This document shows, one piece after another, positions 23,015 to 30,705 of a stretch of 31,621 nt of DNA. Positions within the stretch are counted from its first letter, which is position 1. Each line of letters starts with the position of its first letter. Both the position numbers and the translations under genes were made by a program. The notes under the pieces were generated by a model. That model saw only the letters and a program-made list of their open reading frames with translations, searched no databases and was not told the DNA's origin. The DNA lies in NCBI GenBank assembly GCA_001179505.1, contig CDMY01000198.1, positions 84,928-116,548 on the forward strand, read 5' to 3'. The DNA is from Vitrella brassicaformis (taxonomy: Eukaryota; Sar; Vitrellaceae).

Positions 23015-23236
23015 GATTCTCTCCTGACGCACCTGCCCAAGCACTACTTCCATTCAGCATTGGAGGGCCCTTTTGCTGCTATGCTGTGTCCCTGCCAGCC
23101 AGCAATGCGCCACGAGGAGAGGCGGTGCGGAAGGCACCTATCGTTGTCTACATTTTATATTTCCAAGGCACTTTTCATTCGTCAAAACTGTGCATCGTTG
23201 GACTGTCAACGTCATGGAGCTGCTCAAGGGTACACA
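23015..23236 (+). pseudogene. Interrupted kinase-like hinge exon
   Basis: The left side reads HLPKHYFHS and the right side reads WTVNVMELLKG. Together they match the hinge exon of copy C (HLPKHYFSFTVEGRTVYVMEFLRG). About 110 bases of unrelated sequence, including the dispersed motif CGTTGTCTACATTTTATATTT near 23142, lie between the two halves. It is a relic with no neighbouring exons in order. Confidence 0.5.
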
Positions 23237-23365
23237 CGTCACGCCACTCCATGCCAGGGCACACACATTGCCTTTGTCGCCCGTCTGTGTCTCGTATGTG
23301 TATCTGTCTGGGTAGGGCGAATCGTGCGGCGGACCCCGCCTCTCTCTCTGGAAGCGTAATCCACG

Positions 23366-23418
23366 AAACGCTGAAGGCAAGTGCCTTCAGCGTTTAACTC
23401 GAGTGCCTTCAGCGTTTA
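23366..23418. repeat. Perfect 14-bp hairpin plus a third direct copy
   Basis: AAACGCTGAAGGCA (23366-23379), two-base loop, then its exact complement TGCCTTCAGCGTTT (23382-23395). A second copy of the right arm follows at 23404-23417, giving a 22-base direct period. It lies in noncoding DNA between kinase relics. Confidence 0.9.
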
Positions 23419-23599
23419 CTCCACTTTGCAGGAGGGATGGCGCGCTGTCTGCCTGACAGCAAGGGCACAGTTTAGATAGTCAACGACATCCTTTGGTCAG
23501 AATCGCAGCCGGCGCCACTGCGGTTCACAAACACAGGTGAGAGCCAGCCGCTCATCCATCGACGTATACGCACACAATCTCCTGTGCTGACGTTCGGGA

Positions 23600-24156
23600 T
23601 GGCTGAGCAAATTCGATATCGTAGACGTGTGGGTCGTCGTCAGATTTCGGCGCGGCTCTCGGGAAGCAAGCAATCGTGAGGCCCGGCGTGTCATAGAAAA
23701 GCTGATGCGAGATCAGGTGAGCAGAGAGAAGAGGCAGTCAGGAAGCCGGAAGACCATCCACGCACCTTGGTTGCGTTGTTCTCTTGTTTTCCGGTCGTCG
23801 GGCAGCGTCCCAAGGCGGTGCGTCTGAAGGTGCACGACCACCCGTCGGCGTGGCGCTGTGGATGGGTGGATTGGACAGAGGCGGGGCTGCCTGCAACGGT
23901 ATTCCGTGTAGGTATTGACAACAACACACTGACACAGCTCTGCAGCGAGTACGGAGGGATGCATGAGGACATCATACACATCAGGGTGGTCGAGCAGGTC
24001 GGTCGGTTGACACATGCACATGACACTCGTCAGCCTGTGCCACCGCCGCACACACACACAGAATTCCCATGTCTGTTCTTTCAGGAGCACGATGAGCAGC
24101 GCAATGGAGAAGGTTCTTGTTTATGCGCCAATAAGCAAAGATCCCGATGCCTTTGA
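23600..24156 (+). other. Orphan exon pair of an unknown gene
   Basis: Two exon-like pieces join in phase 0: about 23600-23716 (FDIVDVWVVVRFRRGSREA ... ARRVIEKLMRDQ, donor GTGAGC) and 23806-23997 (RPKAVRLKVHDHPSAWRCGW ... NNTLTQLCSEYGGMHEDIIHI, donor GTCGGT). A third piece, 24085-24156, closes the frame with a TGA but overlaps exon 1 of kinase copy C in another frame. The first two look like real, partly beta-rich protein; no family is recognised and no credible ATG is seen. It could be the 5' part of a longer gene or a relic. Confidence 0.35.
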
Positions 24157-25512
24157 GCCCCTGCCCTCCCTCGAGGAGGCGGCCCGTCGGCGCAGGTGGC
24201 AGCACCACCCAGAAAGGGCGGAGAAGATAATCGCCAGGAGGAGGAAGTACAAGGAGAAGATAATCGCCAGGAGGAGGAAGTACAAGGAGACGGAGCGGGT
24301 GAGCTGGGCTGCACTGCGTGACATGGCTGCATGGGATAAATCAGGCACACACGCGGTCTCCGTTTGTGTCAATCACATCATTCCCTGTCTGTCTGTCTGT
24401 CTGCACCGCAGAAGTGGCAGAACGACGTGGGCGAGAGGGCAGTGGCCGTAAGCAAGACAGATCACAGCGACAAGACCTGCAATCGGCTCACCAGCTGCTG
24501 CTGTGTCGTTTGTGTGCAGGAGTACCTATATTACCGGTACGGCATCAAGGCCGACAAGAAGCTCGGCTTCGGCGGCCAGGGGTCTGTGTGGCGGGCGGGG
24601 CAGTATGCGGTCAAAGTCCTCGACCCGAACATGTCTGCCGGCGGGGTACGTGTGTGAGACGCATAGACAGAGAACACACAGGTCTGTCATCAACGGCTTG
24701 TCTCTGTCTCTCTGTCTGTCTATGTGCGTGTTGTGTGTAGGAGAATGAGGGTCTATGTACGTCAAGAGGGGGCTGTCCGACTGTCCGCACCTGCCGAAGC
24801 ACTACTTCTCATTTACCGTCGAAGGGCGGACAGTCTACGTCATGGAGTTCTTAAGGGGTACTTCTCGTAATTAGACGAACGACTTCATGAGACAGACACT
24901 TCATGAGACCTCAAGGGTACGCGCACCACGCCCTTCAGGAGTTGCGCATGTCTCACCTCCCCGGCTGTGATTGTCTCTCTGTGCAGGCCGAACCGTGTGG
25001 GCAAGGAACGTCATTCGAGACACTCTCTCAAGGCCCTGCGCTTCCTCCACAGCAGGCGGCTCTCACACGAAGACGTCAAGGCCAACAATGTCATGGCCTC
25101 GTGCTGTCTGACTACGTGCTGTTCTGATTGACCTGGACCACATGTTCGTCGACGACTTGTCGGTAAGGAGGGAGGGAGGGAGGGAGAGGGATATGAGACA
25201 CACATGGAATGGTATGTCTGTGTCTTACTGCATTTTGATGCCGGCAGGGCTCAGGGGTGGCCGACGACAGACAAAAGACAGGTATGCACAAACACACAGG
25301 CACAAGCCGAGATGGTCGGCATTGGGTGCGGATGGAGATGGAGGATAGAGGGGAAACGAGGCGTCAAGATGGAAGACGTGTGCCTGTCTATCTGTCTCTC
25401 CCTCGCTCCCTCGGCCATGCAGGCGCTTCAGCACTCATGGCTGACACCGTCGGCACTGCCGTCTCGACCGGCTGGTGCTCAGTCGCTGCTGTCCATTCGT
25501 CGCGTGTGTTGA
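24092..25512 (+). pseudogene. Kinase-like copy C with several frameshifts
   Basis: Starts at ATG 24092: exon 1, 24092-24298 (69 codons, MSSAMEKVLVYAPISKDP). Then 24412-24447 (36 nt, KWQNDVGERAVA) and 24520-24645 (126 nt; LGFGGQGSVWRAGQYAVKVLD, intact glycine loop and lysine). The hinge exon from about 24742 (HLPKHYFSFTVEGRTVYVMEFL) is out of frame by one base near 24750. The catalytic-loop exon from about 24988 encodes GRTVWARNVIRD, LKALRFLHSRRLSHEDVKANN and LIDLDHMFVDDL in three different frames, so at least two more indels are present. A last piece, 25423-25512, gives ALQHSWLTPSALPS and a stop. The 37-nt and 68-nt exons were not found. Not expected to make a kinase. Confidence 0.65.
24231..24296. 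repeat. 33-bp tandem duplication in coding frame
   Basis: Two exact copies of a 33-base unit encoding EKIIARRRKYK lie inside exon 1 of kinase copy C. The length is a multiple of three, so the frame is kept. Confidence 0.85.
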
Positions 25513-25699
25513 ATGAAACGCTTGCGGGTACTCATTGCTGCTTACATTTTATATTTGACTGTCACATTCATTCATTGGACATGCCATGTGGTCCGTGACA
25601 CGAGAGTGGGATGAGAGCATTGTTTCCATGCGACGAGTAGTCTTTCCACACGAACAGTGTTAACAAGCCGTCCACACACCGTCAGCAACTCCGACGTAC
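25513..25699. other. Short gap after kinase copy C
   Basis: Holds a third occurrence of the dispersed motif (TTACATTTTATATTTGAC near 25544) and ATTC repeats. No gene is seen. Confidence 0.45.
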
Positions 25700-26281
25700 C
25701 CAGCGACTTGGACTGCCGCAGAGTGGCCGAGTGGAGGGAAAGGCCAGGCCGGTCGGAAATGGGTGTGGGAGTCTTTGGCCGGGTCATGTTTTCGATCTCA
25801 TTGACGAGGCAGCGTGTCTGCTCGAGGACGGTCGTGGTGGGCATGATGTCCACAGGCAGGGGAGGGGGGCAGGGGAGGCGGGAGGGTGACTGCCAGTGGG
25901 ATCGGCGCCTGGGACGCCTGTGACTCCACCTGCTGTGCCTGTGTCTCTTCCGGCGGCTGTTGCTCTTTGAGACTCTCTGCTGTCGGCTGGTCTCTAATCG
26001 CCAGCACAGCGGCACCACCAGCTGTAGCGGCAGCGTCCTTGCCTTTGCTCCTCACACCAACGCCACTCTTGGCCTTGCCCAGCACCCCCAGGCCCTTGTG
26101 CTCCCTCTCCCTCTTGGCGTCAACACGCTTCAGCCCCTTCCTCACACCCACACCGCCCCAGCCACTCCCCTTCACATAGCTGTCCGTCAGCAACGGGTCC
26201 GGCGGCCAATACGTTCACATTCACGTCCATCTCTCCACTCTGCTGCCCGTGCCGATGCTTCTTCGGCTGCACAGCCGCCAT
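25700..26281 (-). pseudogene. Frameshifted hypothetical protein gene
   Basis: Read on the minus strand from ATG 26281 (MAAVQPKKHRHGQQSGEMD). The protein-like frame jumps near 26212 to YWPPDPLLTDSYVKGSGW ... GLKRVDAKREREHKGLGVL, and again in a C-rich run near 25860-25880 to MPTTTVLEQTRCLVNEIENM ... RQSKSLG, ending at a donor-like GTACGT at 25699. Each segment has convincing composition but no single frame joins them, and I find no intron that would. Either two indels have broken the gene or the homopolymer runs are misread. It starts 133 bases after the stop of kinase copy D, same strand. No family recognised. Confidence 0.4.
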
Positions 26282-26413
26282 GACTTTCCCCCTCTTCCCC
26301 CCCCTCCCTCCCCTGACCCCGTCAGCCTGCCTGTGTCCGCAGCGGTCCGTCGCGCCTTCCCTTCTCGTCTCGGAAGCGGGACTGACGAGGGACCGACACG
26401 GCTCAGACAGGCC

Positions 26414-28274
26414 TCAGCGGGCCAGGATGGGCGGTGGGTGGTAAGGCGGTGGGGGCTGCAGCATGACGGGCAGCATCCTGGGCACCATAAGGGGGGCGGG
26501 TGGCAGCAGTGGTGGTGGCATCAGTGGTCGGTGTGGCGGTGGGGGCAGCACAAAATGTGCTCCTGTCAAGAGACGAAAGCCCATGACACCGTCAGAGATC
26601 AGCCCGCGTCATTGCGATGGATCTTGGTTGTGTCTCTGCTTCACTCACCGGCAGCGGTTGGATGAGGCGCATGCATGCCAGCAGCGGCAGCAGGGGCAGC
26701 TAGGAAGGGTGCCGATGGGGCCAGCCAGGGGAGTTTGAGAGCCTGCATGACCGACCGACACACAACATGTGATTGACATTGTGCCGCTTTTCGCCTGTGT
26801 GCTGACTGGCTGACCTCCTCTGCTGATGCGCCCTCGAAGATTGCAACCAAAAGGCTGACGAGGTCCCTCGATGGCGGCTCGGGCAGCTCCCTCGATAGAG
26901 CAGCGCGGAGGCCGGTCTCGGTGTCCTGCATTTCGAAAAAAAGGGCAAGTAAAGTGAATGTCTCTCAGACAAGTGTCTGGTTAATGCTCTCCTACATAAT
27001 TGGCGACGATGTCCGCGGCCTTGTCGGCGTCGACGCCCATCAAACGCAGTATAGCGACCCATGGCAGACAGACACGTGAAGCGTCCACTGTGCGTGGTTT
27101 AGTGAGCAGACGTACCTGCCCACATCATGTCCTCGGCGGCCCCCTCGCCCGTCTGCACACACATCAATAGCACCAAAGAGGGACAATGGTGAGCCAGGCA
27201 GCCATCCAGGCGGCTATCCATCAATCGATGTCGTCGGTGTGTCTCACCAGGTCCTCCTTCATAAGATCCAGGTCGATCAACACCGTAGAGCCGTCGGCCC
27301 GTCGCATGAGGTTTTCGGGTTTGACGTCGTGGTGGGCAAGGTGGCGGCGGTGGAGGTACGCGAGGGCTTTGAGTAGGTCTTTTGTGATCGTCCTCGCCTC
27401 GCCCTCCCCCACGCAGCCACCAAGCTCCCACACACCCTGACCTGCACACACACATGGACACATACATGGACACATACATGGACACACACAGAGAGAGAGA
27501 GATGGATAAACGAGTTGGTCAACAAGTCTTCTTGCCTTCCTCTTCAGTTACCCTCTATATATTCCACCAATATACACGTCCGACCGGCGCTCGCCACATC
27601 AAAACTCTCGAGGAGCCGCACGATGTTGGGGCAGCTGGCCAGGCCCTTCTCCGCGTAAAGGCGGTAGGTCGGCTGGAAGTGTCGCTGTTCAACACAGAGA
27701 CACACAGATAGTGTCGTGTGTGTGCTGTGGTCTGCATGTTGCTTACCCCGCCTCTCGAGTAGTTCTCCTCGAGGACCTTGACCGCTTTTCCGCCCGACAA
27801 TTTCCATATCTCGGCCTGGCCGCCCCTCGTCAGCTTCCCCTCCACCTCCAACCCATGAATATCATGTAACACCCCCTGCACACGTCAGCCAGCGGACAGC
27901 ACACAATGAGGTATACATCTCAGTGAGCCACGGTGAGTCTGCTGACCTGGATGTCCCTCTCTGCCCTGGTCTCCCTCCAGTCCTGCAGCCACGCACACAA
28001 CCGGAGACCCGGAGACGGCAGGTGAGACAGCGAGGTGGCTTGTGACAGCACTCACTGATGGCTGGCTCACCTCCTCGACTGTGCCGCTCTCCCGCATGAT
28101 TTCCACCCTCTCCCTCGCCGCCGCCTCGCCCACTCTGGCTTTGGTGCCCTCGTAGGCGGCCGCCTCTTGAAGCCGCCTGTACTCGGCGGGCGGGTGGAGG
28201 GGCAGGGGCGGGTACTTGAGGCGGTGCAGGGGCACAGGTGAGTGCACACGTGTGTGCTGTGTCCTGGCGCTCAT
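26414..28274 (-). CDS. Divergent protein-kinase-like protein, best preserved copy (D)
   Basis: Ten exons on the minus strand: 28274-28071, 27982-27947, 27875-27747, 27684-27552, 27441-27248, 27152-27116, 27087-26996 (uncertain start), 26925-26815, 26742-26649, 26562-26414; 392 residues if all are joined. The N-lobe has a glycine loop LTRGGQAEIWKL, Lys113 (KAVKVLEEN) and hinge ILVEYIEG. The catalytic loop is HHDVKPEN (Asp206, Lys208, Asn211). The metal site is Asp224 in IDLDL, where DFG reads DLD. The activation segment is nearly absent. Then come a DMMWAG..ILRLMG helix like kinase helix F, a closing ALKLPWLAPSAP like the usual HPW helix, and a proline-rich tail (VLPPPPHRPLMPPP). The acceptor before exon 7 is problematic: where copies A and B have CAG this copy has GGG, and the only in-frame AG leaves a 28-nt intron. 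It may be an active kinase, a pseudokinase, or newly broken. Confidence 0.62.
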
Positions 28275-28363
28275 TAGCGAAAAAAGAAAAATATCGCGCC
28301 CAACGGTCTCATGCATTCAGTGAGACTGGGGGCATCTCGCAGAGAGAGACCATCGTAAGAACC
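28275..28363. promoter_or_regulatory. Head-to-head spacer between kinase copies D and E
   Basis: Only 89 bases lie between two start codons of paralogues on opposite strands. It includes an A-rich stretch (AAAAAAGAAAAATATCG near 28279). It is the centre of the inverted duplication and presumably drove both genes. Confidence 0.5.
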
Positions 28364-28758
28364 ATGATGAGCGCCACGATGACACAGCACACACGTGTGC
28401 ACCCACCTGTGCCCCTGCACCGCCTCAAGTACCCGCCCCTGCCCCTCCACCTGCCAGCCGAGTACAGGCGGCAACAGGAGGCCGCCACCTACCAGGAGGA
28501 CCTCGCGGCACTGGGCGAGGAGGCGGCGAGGGAGAGCGTGGAGATCCTTCGGGCGAGCGGCGTGATCGATAGGGTGAGCCAGCCATCAGTGAGTGCTGTC
28601 GCCAGCCACCTTGTCTCACCTGCCGTCTCCGGTTGTCTGCGTGGCTGCAGGACTGGAAGGGGATGAGGGTGCAGAGGGACATCCAGGTCGGCAGACTCAC
28701 CGCAGCTCACTGAGATGTATATCTCATTGTGTGCTGTCCGCTGGCTGACGTGTGCAGG
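28364..28758 (+). pseudogene. Kinase-like copy E, truncated by a retroelement
   Basis: Exon 1 28364-28573 (70 codons; VPLHRLKYPPLPLHLPAEYR) and the 36-nt exon 2 28651-28686 (DWKGMRVQRDIQ) match copy D closely, and so does the following 71-base intron (only four differences seen by eye). Homology runs through the acceptor GTGTGCAGG and stops at about 28758, where retroelement sequence starts. All kinase catalytic exons are therefore missing. The exons themselves carry no stop codons, consistent with recent loss. Confidence 0.75.
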
Positions 28759-28969
28759 GTCTGATGCTCGTAAGGCCAATCTGTTGTATGGTCATCTGCT
28801 GCGTGTGATTGATTTTACAATGCACGAATGCCAGGAGTCTCTTGTGTTTGGTCTGTCTCGGTGTGTCGATGAGTTGACTCGATTTGGTTTTTCACGACCA
28901 TTCATCCATCGCCAACTGACTCGTGTTGCCCGTTACTTCCCCTCACTGCTGCGTGCCCTGCGTGAGTGA
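28759..28969 (+). pseudogene. C-terminal reverse-transcriptase-like remnant
   Basis: An open frame enters from the insertion boundary and ends at TGA 28969: ARKANLLYGHLLRVIDF, then CVDELTRFGFSRPFIHRQL, then RYFPSLLRALRE. A helix with GFSRPFIHRQL resembles the RGY/P-type helix found after the catalytic palm in Penelope-like and related reverse transcriptases. Codon choice (many CGT, TTT, CTG) matches ORF2 further right and not ORF1 or host genes. I read it as the 3' end of another copy of the same element. Confidence 0.45.
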
Positions 28970-29307
28970 AGCACACTATGATCTGCCTGCCCGTTGTTGT
29001 TGTATCACCGCATCCCGCGAGACGAACACCGCTGCGGTTTTTGCTGCCCCGAACTCTTTACATGCGAATGGCCAGTAGGCGTGCGCGCTTCATGTAAGTG
29101 GCAGTGACTTGATACATCAATCGACGTGTGAGCGGTTAGAAGCACGTCCACACACAGATCTACGTCTGTAAGGAGGAGATCCAGCCATTGGTGTTCCTTC
29201 TGAAACGTCCCTCGCTCCGTCTCCGTCTTCTCACAGCTAATCTCCTGCCCCCTTGCTGAATCCCCTCCGTGACCCACGCGCGCACTAGCGCACCTTGCGC
29301 GTATCCG
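28970..29307. other. Leader / junction between RT remnant and ORF1
   Basis: About 340 bases with no protein-like frame. It should contain the 3' UTR of the upstream fragment, the 5' UTR of the element and its promoter. No hammerhead-ribozyme core is apparent by eye. Confidence 0.4.
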
Positions 29308-30621
29308 ATGTCGTCCCACCGTAACACTGATTCCTTGGCAGATCTCAGGAGATCTACCAATCTCGGCAGCACGGCTACTCGCTTTGGATTCCCGCCCTTC
29401 GGCAGCACCAACCGCGACCCACCCACCCCTCCCACCGTCCCGGGATGCGGGACGTGTCAGCATATCCGATTCATCAACAACCCGCTCAACCCCTTCCGCG
29501 TCGGATACAAGAAGGACGGCCGTTTCATAGGATGCGTCGCCATGACACCCGGCATCGAGAGTGCTATCACCAGCGGCACCAAGCAATTCAAGCTCGTCGA
29601 CAACGACTACGTCCCGCTCGTTGACGAACTCACCAAGCCAGGCATGCTCATCGGCCTCCAACACCATGAGGCCGGCGTTCGCGGTCTCAGCAGCGACATA
29701 CTCCTCCTCAGCGCCATCATGGTCAAGAAACTCTGCAACAAGCACGGCTACGACACCCCCCTCTCCCGTGGCGCCGGCGACGCTGCTGCCGCCGATCGGT
29801 ACATCCACAACCCGATGAATCGAGCGGATGTCCGCAATCCACTCGCCAACGACCTGACAGCCGCCACCCACTGCCTCGCGAAGATCAGCGACTTCATATG
29901 CGACCACGACGGCAACACGCCGATTGAGCTCATGAACGCCCTCCCTCGCCTTCTTCAGGATTTCGCCACTCAGCCCGGCCCTTCTTCGAGTCGCCGCCGC
30001 AAGACATCATCCAACGCAGCTGCCGCGGCCGCCTCTCCGGCAGACGACGAAGACTCAATCCATGCTGAGCAAGACGACTTCTTCAACGCCAACGACATGG
30101 AGCAAGACAACAAGGACGACGACTTCGACATGTACGACGATGACGCTGCCATTGCCCGTCGAGACGTCATTCCCATGGTCCGATTCAAGACACTCATCGG
30201 CCTCCAAACTCACCTCTCGGACATCCCCGACGACATCCAGCAGTTCATGGGCGCTGTCGTCACACCCACGGCCGCCATCGTCCAACTTGGTGGCCTGCTC
30301 AACAGCGACGACTGCGTGATCGACGCCCCCAACGTCATCGACGACTTCACCCTGCAGCAAGCCGCATTCTTCGCCAACCACATCGCCTCCATGCTTCCCC
30401 CGGCCAAGGCATCCCGCGCCAAGACCGCTCAGGAGCTCCTCAGTTGGGGCAAGCGCATCGACGCCAACGTCCACCTGTCGGTCAAGCAAGTCATCAACTA
30501 TGTCGCCATCAAATACGCCATCAGCCTACGCGCCAAAGGTCCCAGCAATGCGTCACAGGGATCGTCACAGGGATCGTCAGTCAACACCCGCGGTCGTGCA
30601 TCCACAAAAAAGACTGACTGA
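29308..30621 (+). CDS. Retroelement ORF1 protein
   Basis: A single uninterrupted frame of 437 residues from ATG 29308 to TGA 30621. Upstream codons are also open but lack an ATG. It has a basic N terminus (MSSHRNTDSLADLRRSTN), a CGTC pair near residue 46, a folded-looking region (FRVGYKKDGRFIGCVAM; FKLVDNDYVPLVDEL), a basic patch SSRRRKTSSN before a very acidic stretch (about 245-285; AEQDDFFNANDMEQDNKDDD), a second helical domain, and a Ser/Gly-rich basic tail. It matches no family I know. The place in front of ORF2 suggests an ORF1 nucleic-acid-binding or packaging role. Codons end mostly in C, in contrast to ORF2. It could instead be an unrelated captured gene. Confidence 0.7.
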   Translation: MSSHRNTDSLADLRRSTNLGSTATRFGFPPFGSTNRDPPTPPTVPGCGTCQHIRFINNPLNPFRVGYKKDGRFIGCVAMTPGIESAITSGTKQFKLVDNDYVPLVDELTKPGMLIGLQHHEAGVRGLSSDILLLSAIMVKKLCNKHGYDTPLSRGAGDAAAADRYIHNPMNRADVRNPLANDLTAATHCLAKISDFICDHDGNTPIELMNALPRLLQDFATQPGPSSSRRRKTSSNAAAAAASPADDEDSIHAEQDDFFNANDMEQDNKDDDFDMYDDDAAIARRDVIPMVRFKTLIGLQTHLSDIPDDIQQFMGAVVTPTAAIVQLGGLLNSDDCVIDAPNVIDDFTLQQAAFFANHIASMLPPAKASRAKTAQELLSWGKRIDANVHLSVKQVINYVAIKYAISLRAKGPSNASQGSSQGSSVNTRGRASTKKTD

Positions 30622-30705
30622 TGTAAGGCGCCACTGGAGCTTCGCCCCCAGTGGCAACACCGAAATCGACCGGTGCTTCCTGCCAATCCGTTTTCCTCGT
30701 CTGTT

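Larger units (their letters stand above)
27873..28758. repeat. Inverted duplication, arms 27873-28274 and 28364-28758
   Basis: The two arms carry exon 1, exon 2 and intron 2 of kinase copies D (minus) and E (plus). Similarity is high in introns as well as exons, so it is a DNA-level duplication and not only protein relatedness. The right arm ends where the retroelement begins. Confidence 0.8.

Noticed and set aside
24231-24296. 33-bp tandem repeat as a mobile-element footprint
   Set aside because: A simple in-frame coding duplication explains it; there are no flanking terminal repeats.
29005-29907. 300-codon minus-strand frame across ORF1
   Set aside because: Covers ORF1 only partly, crosses its leader, and has no motif; ORF1 on the plus strand is longer and fits the element layout.
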